A DNA stretch of 64,000 nt. Source: Monoplex corrugatus. Its lineage: Eukaryota > Mollusca > Gastropoda > Littorinimorpha > Ranellidae. Location of the stretch: NCBI GenBank assembly GCA_030674185.1, contig JAPXFY010000016.1, positions 40,401,966 through 40,465,965 of the forward strand, given 5' to 3'. The position numbers and the translations under genes were made by a program. Shown here piece by piece: positions 37,114 to 50,200 of the stretch. Position 1 is the stretch's first letter. Each line of letters begins with the position of its first letter. A model generated the notes under the pieces. It ran no database searches, had not been told where the DNA came from, and worked only from the letters and a program-made list of their open reading frames with translations.

Positions 37114-40100
37114 TTATTTATCTTACAGCATATAGCTACAGTCTGTGTGGTGATTTATCTTACAGCATATAGCTACAGTCTGTGTGGTGATTTATCTTAC
37201 AGCACGTAGCTACAGTCTGTGTGGTGACTTATCTTACAGCACGTAGCTACAGTCTGTGTGGTGATTTATCTTACAGCACGTAGCTACAATCTGTGTGGTG
37301 ATTTATCTTACAGCACGTAGCTAGAGTCTGTGTGGTGATTTATCTTACAGCACGTAGCTAGAGTCTGTGCGGTGATTTATCTTACAGCATATAGCTACAA
37401 TCTGTGTGGTGATTTATCTTACAGCACGTAGCTAGAGTCTGTGTGGTGATTTATCTAACAGCACGTAGCTACAGTCTGTGCAGTGATTTATCTTACAGCA
37501 TATAGCTACAATCTGTGTGGTGATTTATCTTACAGCACGTAGCTACAATCTGTGTGGTGATTTATCTAACAGCACGTAGCTACAATCTGTGTGGTGATTT
37601 ATCTTACAGCACGTAGCTACAGTCTGTGTGGTGATTTATCTTACAGCACATAGCTACAATCTGTGTGGTGATTTATCTTACAGCACGTAGCTACAGTCTG
37701 TGTGGTGATTTATCTTACAGCACGTAGCTACAGTCTGTGTGGTGATTTATCTTACAGCACGTAGCTACAGTCTGTGTGGTGATTTATCTTACAGCCCGTA
37801 GCTACAGTCTGTGTGGTGATTTATCTTACAGCACGTAGCTACAATCTGTGTGGTGATTTATCTTACAGCACGTAGCTACAGTCTGTGTGGTGATTTATCT
37901 TACAGCACGTAGCTACAATCTGTGTGGTGATTTATCTGACAGCACGTAGCTACAGTATGTGCGGTGATTTATCTGACAGCACGTAGCTACAGTCTGTGCG
38001 GTGATTTATCTTACAGAACGTAGCTACAATCTGTGTGGTGATTTATCTTACAGCACGTAGCTACAGTCTGTGTGGTGATTTATCTAACAGCATATAGCTA
38101 CAGTCTGTGTGGTGATTTATCTTACAACACGTAGCTACAGTCTGTGCGGTGATTTATCTTACAGCACGTAGCTACAATCTGTGTGGTGATTTATCTTACA
38201 GCATATAGCTACAGTCTGTGTGGTGATTTATCTTACAGCACGTAGCTACAGTCTGTGTGGTGACTTATCTTACAGCACGTAGCTACAGTCTGTGTGGTGA
38301 TTTATCTTACAGCACGTAGCTACAATCTGTGTGGTGATTTATCTTACAGCACGTAGCTAGAGTCTGTGTGGTGATTTATCTTACAGCACGTAGCTAGAGT
38401 CTGTGCGGTGATTTATCTTACAGCATATAGCTACAATCTGTGTGGTGATTTATCTTACAGCACGTAGCTAGAGTCTGTGTGGTGATTTATCTAACAGCAC
38501 GTAGCTACAGTCTGTGCAGTGATTTATCTTACAGCATATAGCTACAATCTGTGTGGTGATTTATCTTACAGCACGTAGCTACAATCTGTGTGGTGATTTA
38601 TCTAACAGCACGTAGCTACAATCTGTGTGGTGATTTATCTTACAGCACGTAGCTACAGTCTGTGTGGTGATTTATCTTACAGCACATAGCTACAATCTGT
38701 GTGGTGATTTATCTTACAGCACGTAGCTACAGTCTGTGTGGTGATTTATCTTACAGCACGTAGCTACAATCTGTGTGGTGATTTATCTTACAGCACGTAG
38801 CTACAGTCTGTGTGGTGATTTATCTTACAGCACGTAGCTACAGTCTGTGTGGTGATTTATCTTACAGCACGTAGCTACAATCTGTGTGGTGATTTATCTT
38901 ACAGCACGTAGCTACAGTCTGTGTGGTGATTTATCTTACAGCACGTAGCTACAATCTGTGTGGTGATTTATCTGACAGCACGTAGCTACAGTCTGTGCGG
39001 TGATTTATCTGACAGCACGTAGCTACAGTCTGTGCGGTGATTTATCTTACAGAACGTAGCTACAATCTGTGTGGTGATTTATCTTACAGCACGTAGCTAC
39101 AGTCTGTGTGGTGATTTATCTAACAGCATATAGCTACAGTCTGTGTGGTGATTTATCTTACAACACGTAGCTACAGTCTGTGCGGTGATTTATCTTACAG
39201 CACGTAGCTACAATCTGTGTGGTGATTTATCTTACAGCACGTAGCTACAATCTGTGTGGTGATTTATCTTACAGCACGTAGCTACAGTCTGTGTGGTGAT
39301 TTATCTTACAGCACGTAGCTACAGTCTGTGTGGTGATTTATCTTACAGCACGTAGCTACAGTCTGTGTGGTGTGATTTATCTTACAGCACGTAGCTACAG
39401 TCTGTGTGGTGATTTATCTTACAGCACGTAGCTACAGTCTGTGTGGTGATTTATCTTATAGCATGTAGCTACAATCTGTGTGGTGATTATCTTACAGCAC
39501 GTAGCTACAATCTGTATGGTGATTTATCGTACAGCACGTAGCAACGATATGTGTGGTGATTTATCTTACAGCACGTAGCTACAATCTGTGTGGTGATTTA
39601 TCGTACAGCACGTAGCAACAATATGTGTGGTCATTAATCTCTTACAGCACGTAGCTGCAATCTGTGTGGTGATTCATCTTAAAGCACAAAGGTACAGTGT
39701 GTGGTGATTTATCGTACAGCACGTAGCTACAATTTGTGTGGTGATTTATCGTATAGCACGTAGCTACAATTTGTGTGGTGATTTATCGTAAGCACGTAGC
39801 TACAATCTGTGTGGTGATTTATCTTACAGTATATAGCTACAGTCTGTTTGGTGATTTGTCTTACAGCATACAGCATTACAGTCTGTGTGATGATTTATCC
39901 TACAGCATATAGCTACAGCCTGTGTGGTGATTTATCTCACAGCATATAGCTACAGTCTGTTTGGTGATTTATCTTACAGCATATAGCTACAGTCTGTGTG
40001 GTGTGATTTATCTTACAGCATATGCTACAGTCTGTGTGGTGATTTGTCTTAGAGCATTTAGCTTCAGGCTGTGTGGTGATTTGTCTTGCAGCATATAGCT

Positions 40101-41441
40101 AGTGTGTGTGTGGTGATTTATCTTACAGCATATAGCTACAGTCTGTGTGGTGATTTATCTTAGAGCATTTAGCTTCAGGCTGTGTGGTGATTTGTCTTGC
40201 AGCATATAGCTACAGTCTGTGTGGTGAATTATCTTACAGCATATAGCTACAGTCTGTGTGGTGATTTATCTTACAGCATATAGCTACAGTCTGTGTGGTG
40301 ATTTATCTTACAGCATATAGCTACAGTCTGTGTGGTGATTTGTCTTAGAGCATATAGCTACAGTCTGTGTGGTGATTTGTCTTAGAGCATATAGCTACAG
40401 GCTGTGTGGTGATTTATCTTACAACAATAGCTTCAGGCTGTGTGGTGATTTGTCTTGCAGCATATAGCTACAGTCTGTGTGGTGATTATCTTACAGCATA
40501 TAGCTACAGTCTGTGTGGTGATTTGTCTTAGAGCTTATAGCTACAGTCTGTGTGGTGATTTGTCTTAGAGCATATAGCTACAGTCTGTGTGGTGATTTAT
40601 CTTACAACATATAGCTTCAGGCTGTGTGGTGATTTGTCTTGCAGCATATAGCTACAGTCTGTGTGGTGATTATCTTACAGCATACAGCTACAGTCTGTGT
40701 GGTGATTATCTTACAGCATATAGCTACAGTCTGTGTGGTGAATTATCTTACAGCATATAGCTACAGTGTGTGTGGTGATTTATCTCAGCATATATCTACA
40801 ATCTGTATGGTGATTTATCTTACAGCATATAGCTACAGTCTGTGTGGTGATTTATCTTACAGCATATAGCTACAGTCTGTATTGTGATTTGTCTTACAAC
40901 ATATAGCTTCAAATAGCTACAATCTGTGTGGGTGATTATCTCAGAGCAAATAGCCACAGTGTGTATGGTGATTTATCTTACAGTCTGTGTGGTGATTTAT
41001 CTCACAGCTTATAGCCACAGTCTTTTTCGATTTATCTCATGGCATACAGCTGCAGTCTGTATTGTGATATATCTTACAGCGTAGAGCTACAGTCTTTGTG
41101 ATGATTTATCTTACAGCATAGCTACTGTCTATGTGGTGATTTATCTCATATGGTGATTTGTCTAACAGCATATAGCTACAGTCTTTGTGATGATTTATCT
41201 TACAGTATAGCCACAGTCTGTGTGGTCATTTATCTTACAGCACATAGCCACAGCCTGTGTGGTGACTTATCTTACATCACATAGCTATAGTCTGGTGATT
41301 TGTCTTACAGCAGAGAGTTGCAGTCTGTGTGGTGATTTCTCTTACAGCAGAGAGCTGCAGTCTGTGTGGTGATTTCTCTTACAGCAGAGAGCTGCAGTCT
41401 GTGTGGTGGTTTATCTTGCAGCATATAGCTGCAGTCTGTGT
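37114..41441. repeat. 37-bp splice-acceptor satellite, left segment
   Basis: About 116 copies. Each unit has an intron-like part 'gtggtgatttatcttacag' followed by an exon-like part 'catatagctacagtctgt'. The junction is a good 3' splice site, and the exon-like part codes YSYSL, as at the start of exon D8 (YSYTL). The centre (37130-39240) consists of two 1036-bp higher-order copies of 28 units. After 39600 the units are more diverged. The array is split from its right segment (44413-46366) by a LINE. Confidence 0.96.
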
Positions 41442-41590
41442 CGAGAGTTTTGTCCTGTCGAGGTTGGATGACTTAAATTCTCTTTTATTTGGCCTCGCCA
41501 AATATCTATTGAATAGAAAGAATCCAGAATAGTGCTGCCAGACTCGCATGCAGAGCTTCTAAACATATTTCTTTCTCTTTACCCACAACA
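41442..41590 (+). mobile_element. CR1-like LINE fragment
   Basis: The frame reads VLSRLDDLNSLLFGLAK, matching IMSRIDYCNSLLSGLPA in the intact CR1-like element, then loses frame. It directly abuts the 37-bp array on the left and the next LINE on the right. Confidence 0.6.
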
Positions 41591-44413
41591 AAATAGATTA
41601 AGTCCTGATGGACAAAACCAGCGGTGTCACGGACGTTCAAGTCATCAGCCAAGTTAACCTTGGAAGCGACCATAGAATGGTGAGATGCAAAATCAGAATC
41701 AACACCAGATTAGAAGGGAGCAAACTATTCTATCAAAAATTACAACCTCTTCGTGTCGATCCAATACTCCAACCAGCATTCCAACTGGAACTGAAATACT
41801 GTGACCAATTTTTGGCAGAAGCTGATAATGAAAACAAGGACGTCAATGTCTCTAACCTCTACAATTCCATCATGACGCCCCTAGTTGGAACAGTGAGAAA
41901 ATACAAAACGAATATTCAATCCAGCAAATGCAAATTCTTACAAGAAACCAAAGATCTGATGAAGAAAAGAAGAAATTGAAAACAACAACAGACAGGGAAA
42001 TAATAGAAAACAACAACAGACAGGGAAATAATAGAAAACAACAACAGACAGGGAAATAATAGAAAACAACAACAGACAGGGAAATAATAGAAAACAACAA
42101 CAGACAGAGAAATAATAGAAAACAACAACAGACAGGGAAATAATAGAAAACAACAACAGACAGGGAAATAATAGAAAACAACAACAGACAGAGAAATAAT
42201 AGAAAACAACAACAGACAGAGAAATAATAGAAAACAACAACAGACAGGGAAATAATAGAAAACAACAACAGACAGGGAAATAATAGAAAACAACAACAGA
42301 CAGGGAAATAATTGAAAACAACAACAGACAGGGAAATAATTGAAAACAACAACAGACAGGGAAATAATAGAAAACAACAACAGACAGGGAAATAATAGAA
42401 AACAACAACAGACAGGGAAATAATTGAAAACAACAACAGACAGGGAAATAATTGAAAACAACAACAGGGAAATAATTGAAAACAACAACAGACAGGGAAA
42501 TAATAGAAAACAACAACAGACAGGGAAATAATTGAAAACAACAACAGACAGGGAAATAATTGAAAACAACAACAGACAGGGAAATAATAGAAAACAACAA
42601 CAGACAGGGAAATAATAGAAGCGGCAGAATTGAACAAGTTAATCCAAAGGAAACAAAGAGAACACCAACGAAGACACACGACAGAGATCATCAGTGACAT
42701 CAGAGATCAAGGAAGGGGCTTCAAAACGACGAAGAAGAAACTCAGACCCGGTAGATTTCAAATCACTGGAATCCAGGAAGCAAATGCAGAAGTAACAATC
42801 GACAGAGACAGAATTGTCAAACATGCACAAGAGTTCTACAACCATCTTTACTCTTCAAACCTTGTGCCCCAAGTGCAAGCCAACCATGAGACTAGCCATG
42901 AATTTGACAACTTTTCAGAAATACTACCTTTCGGAGTGGAACTCGCCGATAAACAATCAAAGAAAGGAAAGCACCCGGTCCAGACAACATTACCGTTGAC
43001 CTCCTCAAGGAAGCTTGCAATGTCTTCAAGGGCAAGCTTGCTAAACTTTTCAACAAATGCCTGAGACAAAGCAAAACACCGGAAGACTGGAATCATACAA
43101 TAACAGTTCTCCTTCATGAGAAAGGTAACTAAAGGACCTATCCAATTACCGCCTTATTAGCTTCCAAAGTTGTGTCTACAAGATTTTCACCAAAGTCATC
43201 ACGATCAGTCTCAAACGTCCTTGAGGAAAACCAACCTAAAAAACAAGCCGATTTCAGGAAAGACTCCTCAACAAACGACCATCTTCAGACGACTGCACAA
43301 GTAATTGAAGAATGCAATGAATACTGAAAGCCCCTCGTCAAAGGGCTAATTGACTACCTCAAATCTTTCGATTCTGTAGAGATTTGCAAAGTGATTAAAA
43401 CAGTCAGACAACAAGGCGTTGATCCCGTATATTTAAACGTCCTTCAGCATATCTACAGATATGCCAAGTCGTTCGGCTGCACAAAGACTCTGAGTCATTC
43501 AATCTACAGAAAGGAGTAAGACAGAGAGGCACAAGCTCCCCTATATTGTTTACAGGTTGCCCCGAAATGGTCTTTCGCAATCTTAACTGGTTTGAAAAGG
43601 CATTAGAAAAGTTGGAGAATACCTCAGTCACCTCAGGTTTGCTGATGACATCATCTTCGCAGACAGTCTCAAGCAACTGCAAAATATGCTGAATTAAGTA
43701 AACGATTACAGCGAAAAAGGAGGACTAACAGCAAACGTCAACAAACGTCAAGAAAACAAAAATTATGGTCAACAACTACATCGAAGACCTAGACGGAAAA
43801 GTAACAATCGAAAATGAAGAGCTGGAAATGGTCGACCATTACATCTCCTAAGGTCAATGCATCTCAGCAGAATCATCCCCCAAAGAGGAAGAAATCAAAC
43901 ATAGGCTAATCCTTCACTGGCAAGCGTTTGGAAGAACCAGTTCGGTTTTCAAGAATGACAAAATTTCAACTGTCCTGAAACGAAAAGTTTACGATCAATG
44001 CGTTTTGCCCACAGTCATCTACGTTGCAGAAACGTGCAACCTAACGAAAAACTGGCTTTGAAATGAAAAACCACGAAGCGATCACATGAAAGAAGCATGC
44101 TTGGTATCACTTGGAAAGAACGCAAAACGTCTCAGTGGATCAGAGAAGAAACAAAAGTGTAAGCCTCCTGGAAACCATCGACAAACTGAAATGGAACTGG
44201 GCAGGACATCTCACCCGGAGAATGACAATCGTTGGACAACAAAAACCACGTTCTGGACACCAAGAGACTGACAATACAGGAAGACAAAAAAGTAGATGGA
44301 GAGACAAGCTAGAAGGATATGACAAGAACTGGAGAGGAAAAGAACTGGAACAAAATGAATGGAAGTAGCTGGGGAAGGCTTACGTCCAGCAGCTAACTTT
44401 CCATGGCTGAAAG
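41591..44413 (+). mobile_element. RTE-like LINE, decayed, 5'-truncated
   Basis: It starts in the C-terminal endonuclease (VTDVQVISQVNLGSDHRMVR near 41625) and goes on through a linker (LMKKRR near 41955). A 28-bp repeat expansion follows, then the linker resumes (AAELNKLIQRKQREHQRRH region, 42620-42680). Later blocks are VPQVQ, KGKHPVQT, FADDIIFADSLKQLQNML (RT catalytic box near 43632) and the C-terminal LKWNWAGHLTRRM and SRWRDKLEGYDKNW near 44190-44330. Many stops and frameshifts. It sits inside the 37-bp array. Confidence 0.78.
41978..42616. repeat. 28-bp minisatellite inside a LINE ORF
   Basis: About 23 copies of a unit with 'aaaacaacaacagacaggga' and 'aataatag'. The sequence at both edges is the LINE's own coding sequence, so the unit is an amplified piece of the ORF. 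Long minus-strand frames (up to 276 codons of Phe-Pro-Cys-Leu repeats) are artefacts. Confidence 0.94.
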
Positions 44414-46366
44414 ATGTGATATAGCTACAGTCTGTGTGGTGATTTGTCTTACGTCACATAGCTACAGTCTGTGTTTGAATTACCTTACAGCATATAGCTA
44501 CAGTCTGTGTTTGAATTACCTTACAGCATATAGCTACAGTCTGTGTTTGAATTACCTTACAGCATATAGCTACAGTCTGTGTTTGAATTACCTTCCAGCA
44601 TATAGCTACAGTCTGTGTTTGAATTACCTTACAGCATATAGCTACAGTCTGTGTTTGAATTACCTTACAGCATATAGCTACAGTCTGTGTTTGAATTACC
44701 TTACAGCATATAGCTACAGTCTGTGTTTGAATTACCTTACAGCATATAGCTACAGTCTGTTTGAATTACCTTACAGCATATAGCTACAGTCTGTGTGGTG
44801 ATTTATCTCACAGCATATAGCTACAGTCTGTGTGGTGATTTATCTTACAACATATTGCTACAGTTTGTGTGGTGATTTATCTCACAGCATATAGCTACAG
44901 TCTGTATGGTGATTTATCTTACAGCATATAGCTACAGTGTGTGTGGTGATCTATCTCAAATCATATAGCTATAGTCTTTGTGGTGATTTATCTTACAATA
45001 TATAGCTACAGTCTGTGTGGTGATCTATCTCACAGCATATAGCTACAGTCTGTGTGGTGATTTATCTTACAGCATATAGCTACAGTCTGTGTGGTGATTT
45101 ATCTTACAGCATATAGCTACAGTGTGTGTGGTGATCTATCTCACATCATATAGCTACAGTCTTTGTGGTGATTTATCTTACAATATATAGCTACAGTCTG
45201 TGTAGTGATCTCTCTCACATCATATAGCTACAGTCTTTGTGGTGATTTATCTTACAGCATATAGCTACAGTCTGTGTGGTGATCTATCTCACAGCTTATA
45301 GCTACAGTCCGTGTGGTGATTTATCTTACAACATATAGCTACAGTCTGTGTGGTGATTTATCTTACAACATATATCTACAGTCTGCGTGGTGATCTATCT
45401 CACAGCTTATAGCTACAGTCCGTGTGGTGATTTATCTTACAGCATATAGCTACAATCTGTGTGGTGATTTATCTTACAACATATAGCTACAGTCTGCGTG
45501 GTGATTTATCTTACAACATATAGCTACAGTCTGTGTGGTGATTTATCTTACATATATAGCTACAGTCTGTATGGTGATTTATCTTACAGCTTATAGCTAC
45601 AGTCTTTGTGGTGATTTATCTTACAGCATATAGCTACAGTCTGTGTGGTGATTTATCTTACAGCATATAGCTACAGTCTGTGTGGTGATTTATCTTACAG
45701 CATATAGCTACAGTCTGTGTGGTGATTTATCTTTCAGCTTATAGCTACAGTCTGTGTGGTGATTTATCTTACAGCTTATAGCTACAGTCTGTGTGGTGAT
45801 TTATCTTATAGCATATAGCTACAGTCTGTGTGGTGATTTATCTTACAGCTTATAGCTACAGTCTGTATGGTGATTTATCTTACAGCTTATAGCTACAGTC
45901 TGTGTGGTGATTTATCTTACAGCATATAGCTACAGTCTGTGTGGTGATTTATCTTACAGCCTATAGCTACAGTCTGTGTGGTGATTTATCTTACAGCATA
46001 TAGCTACAGTCTGTGTGGTGATTTATCTTACAGCATATAGCTACAGTCTGTATGGTGATTTATCTTACAACATATAGCTACAGTCTGTGTGGTGATTTAT
46101 CTTACAATATATAGCTACAGTCTGTGTGGTGATTTATCCTACAGCATATAGCTACAGTCTGTGTGGTGATTTATCTTACAGCTTATAGCTACAGTCTGTG
46201 TGGTGATTTATCTTACAGCATATAGCTACAGTGTGTGTAGAGATTTATCATACAGCATATAGCTACAGTGTGTGTGGTGATTTATCTTACGGCATATAGC
46301 TACAGTGTGTGTGGTGATTTATGTTACAGCATATAGCTACAGTCTTTGTGGTGATTTATGTTACAG
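44413..46366. repeat. 37-bp splice-acceptor satellite, right segment
   Basis: About 53 copies. At 44465-44790 a 36-bp variant with 'gtttgaattaccttacag' is repeated nine times. The last unit runs without a break into exon D8: the acceptor ttatgttacag ends at 46366 and the exon starts tatatagctacactctgg, the same phase and sequence as a repeat unit. Confidence 0.96.
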
Positions 46367-46702
46367 TATATAGCTACACTCTGGCGGGAAGCCCAGGAAC
46401 CAACAACACAGGAGAAGTTACGATTGAGTTCATGAATGTCACTGGCCGCATCTGTAGTGATGGTTGGGATGATAACGACGCCAAAGTCTTCTGCAGAGAA
46501 CTGGGATTTGAATATGGAAAAGCTTACGAACATTTCCTCTTCAATCATTATTACTATTACTCCGGCACTGGACCTTTCTGGACAACTAACGTTAACTGCC
46601 AGGGGACAGAGCCCAGACTCAGAGACTGTCAGTTTACACTGGGTACTGTCTCACGGTGTCAGAGTGGAAAGGCTGCTGGTGTGCTGTGTACCAGCACTGA
46701 GG
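46367..46702 (+). CDS. SRCR domain D8, single exon, start lies in the satellite
   Basis: Phase 1 at both ends, donor GTGAGT at 46703. It encodes YSYTLAGSPGTNNTGEV, NVTGRICSDGWDD, AKVFCRELGFEYGKAYE, NVNCQGTEPRLRDC, SRCQSGKAAGVLCTSTEG, six group A cysteines. The loop after the second cysteine is long and Tyr/Phe-rich. The start is supported by alignment with D9, which begins ISYQLGGS at the same phase. The first 15-18 bases of the exon and its acceptor are one unit of the upstream satellite. The open frame continues upstream through three or so units (to 46321), so alternative upstream acceptors in the array would often keep or shift frame in multiples of 37. Confidence 0.88.
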
Positions 46703-47212
46703 GTGAGTATGAGCTGTATGGAGTTTTACACTCTTTGCAGCCAGTGTTTCAGGAAAAAATCAGTGACAAGAAACCTATTTCTTGAGAGTTCATCACGATG
46801 TTCTGACGCAAGATAGCAAACAGCAAACCTGTTGTTTGACACGAAATCAAGAATCGGTACATGACTTGAACTGAATGTTTTTAAAATACAAAAGATAAAA
46901 GAGATCAAGCTATGGTGGATTCAGATGACATTTATACCCGAGTTACTTGTAAGAAATATTGTCTTGATAACAAGTATATTTTTAAAACATGCAAATGTTC
47001 ATTTAGAAAAACAAAACAAAACAACATTTAGTCTTGTCGTGTGATGTAGGAATATGTTTTGGAAACGATCAGCAGACTTTCTAAAATGACAACTGTGGTG
47101 AAAAAAAAATGTTACGTTGTCTTTGAGAAAGACTGTTGGTCTAAGTTTGATGACATTGTCGCTTATATTTCGATTTCCATACAACTCTTATTGTACAGAT
47201 CCAGATGTCAAG
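46703..47212. other. Start of intron D8-D9
   Basis: Nothing recognised. An acceptor-like cttattgtacag at 47190-47202 leads straight into the 51-bp array and not into a recognisable exon. Confidence 0.5.
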
Positions 47213-50200
47213 GGGTATGATATTTGTTACCACAGTGTTCAGAAAATACATCTCAGTGATGTAAGGTCTTTACTGCCAGTATTACAAGATACCTCCATTA
47301 CCAATGTTCAGAAAATACCTCCCGGTGGTACATGGTATGACATTTTTTACGATAGTGTTCAGAGAATACCTCAGTGCTATGTGGTATGACCTTTATTACC
47401 ACAGTGTTCAGAGAATACATGTACCTCTCAGTGCTATAATTATGGTTTGACCTTTACTACCACAGTGTTCAGAGAATACATGTACCTCTCGGTGATAAAT
47501 GGTATGACCTTTATTACCATAGTGTTCAGATAATACATGTACCTCTCAGTGCTATAATTATGGTTTGACCTTTACTACCACAGTATTCAGAGAATACATG
47601 TACCTCTCGGTGATAAATGGTATGACCTTTATTACCACAGTGTTCAGATAATACACGTACCTCTCGGTGATAAATTGTATGACCTTTATTACAATAGTGT
47701 TCAGATAATACCTCTCAGTGATAAATGGTATGACCTTTATTACCATAGTGTTCAGAGAATACCTCTCAGTGATATATGGTATGACCTTTATTACAATAGT
47801 GTTCAGATTTATCTCTCAGTGATATATTTATGGTATGACCTTTATTACCATAGTGTTCAGATTTATCTCTCAGTGATATATGGTATGACCTTTATTACGA
47901 TAGTGTTCAGAGAATACATGTACATCTCAGAGATATATGACATGACCTTTATTACCATAGTGTTCAGATAATACCTCTCAGTGATATATGGCATGACCTT
48001 TATTACAATAGTGTTCAGAGAATAATGTACCTCTCAGTGATATATGGTATGACCTTTATTACCATAGTGTTCAGATAATACATCTCAGTGATATAGGTAT
48101 GATCTTATACCATAGTGTATCGATAATACCTCAGTAATAGTAGACCTTATTACATTGTGTTCAAAAATAATTAATCTCAGTGATATAGGTATGACCTTTA
48201 TTACCATTGTGTTCAGATAATGATATGATATAGATTTAATCTCAGTGATTATAAGGTATGACTTTACATGTGTAGAATATTAATCCAGTGATATGTGACC
48301 TTATTCCATGTAGAGAATATATGTAATCTCAGTGATATGTGGTATGACCTTTATTACCATTGTGTTCAGAGAATATATGTAATCTCAGTGATATGGTATG
48401 ACCTTTATTACCATAGTGTTCAGAGAATATATGTAATCTCAGTGCTATATGGTATGACACTTTATTACCATAGTGTTCAGAGAATATATGTAATCTCAGT
48501 GTATATGGTATGACCTTTATTACCATAGTGTTCAGAATATATGTAAATCTCAGTGATATTGGTATGACCTTTATTACCATAGTGTTCAGAATATATTATC
48601 TCAGTGATATATGGTATGACTTTATTACCATAGTGTTCAGAAATATATATGGTATACTATACCTAGTGTCAATAATATTAGTGATAGGTATGACCTTTAT
48701 TACCATAGTGTTCAGATAATACCTCTCAGTGATATATGGTATGACCTTTATTACCATAGTGTTCAGATAATACCTCTCAGTGATATAAGGTATGACCTTT
48801 ATTACCATAGTGTTCAGATAATACCTCTCAGTGATATATGGTATGACCTTTATTACCCAATAGTGTTCAGATAATACCTCTCAGTGATATATGGTATGAC
48901 CTTTATTACCATAGTGTTACAGATAATACCTCTCAGTGCTATATGGTATGACCTTTATTACCATAGTGTTCAGATAATACCTCTCAGTGATATATGGTAT
49001 GACCTTTATTACATAGTGTTCAGATAATACCTCTCAGTGATATAAGGTATGACCTTTATTACAATAGTGTTCAGATAATACCTCTCAGTGATATATGGTA
49101 TGACCTTTATTACCATAGTGTTCAGATAATACCTCTCAGTGATATATGGTATGACTTTATTACATAGTGTTCAAGAGATAATTAACCTTCTCAGTGCATA
49201 TATGGTATGACCTTTATTACAATAGTGTTCAGATAATACCTCTCAGTGATATATGGTATGACCTTTATTACCAATAGTGTTCAGATAATACCTCTCAGTG
49301 ATATATAGGTATGACCTTTATTACCATAGTGTTCAGATAATACCTCTCAGTGATATATGGTATGACCTTTATTACCATAGTGTTCAGATAATACCTCTCA
49401 GTGATATATGGTATGACCTTTATTACCATAGTGTTCAGATAATACCTCTCAGTGATATATGGTATGACCTTTATTACCATAGTGTTCAGATAATACCTCT
49501 CAGTGATATATGGTATGACCTTTATTACCATAGTGTTCAGATAATACTCTCAGTGTATAATGGTATGACCTTTATTACCATAGTGTTCAGATAATACCTC
49601 TCAGTGATATATGGTATGACCTTTATTACCATAGTGTTCAGATAATACTCTCAGTGATATAAGGTATGACCTTTATTACCATAGTGTTCAGATAATACCT
49701 CTCAGTGATATAGGTATGACCTTTATTACCATAGTGTTCAGATAATACCTCTCAGTGCTATATGGTATGACCTTTATTACCATAGTGTTCAGATAATACC
49801 TCTCAGTGATATATGGTATGACCTTTATTACCATAGTGTTCAGATAATACCTCTCAGTGATAAAAGGTATGACCTTTATTACCATGTGTTCAGATAATAC
49901 CTCTCAGTGATATATGGTATGACCTTTATTACCATAGTGTTCAGAGAATACCTCTCAGTGATATATGGTATGACCTTTATTACCATAGTGTTCAGATAAT
50001 ACCTCTCAGTGATATAATGGTATGACTTTATTACCATAGTGTTAGTAATACAGTAGAATAGTAAGTATACATAGGTTAGAATACCTCAGTGCATATGGTA
50101 TGACCTTTATTACAATAGTGTTTCAGATAATACCTCTCAGTGATATAAGGTATGACCTTTATTACAATAGTGTTCAGATAATACCTCTCAGTGATATAAG

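Noticed and set aside
41870..42700. Minus-strand frames rich in Phe, Pro, Cys, Leu
   Set aside because: Antisense of the 28-bp repeat inside a LINE; three overlapping frames are open because the period is not a multiple of three.
47190..47230. Exon start at the acceptor-like site before the 51-bp array
   Set aside because: The sequence after it is the first unit of the satellite and codes for nothing recognisable.
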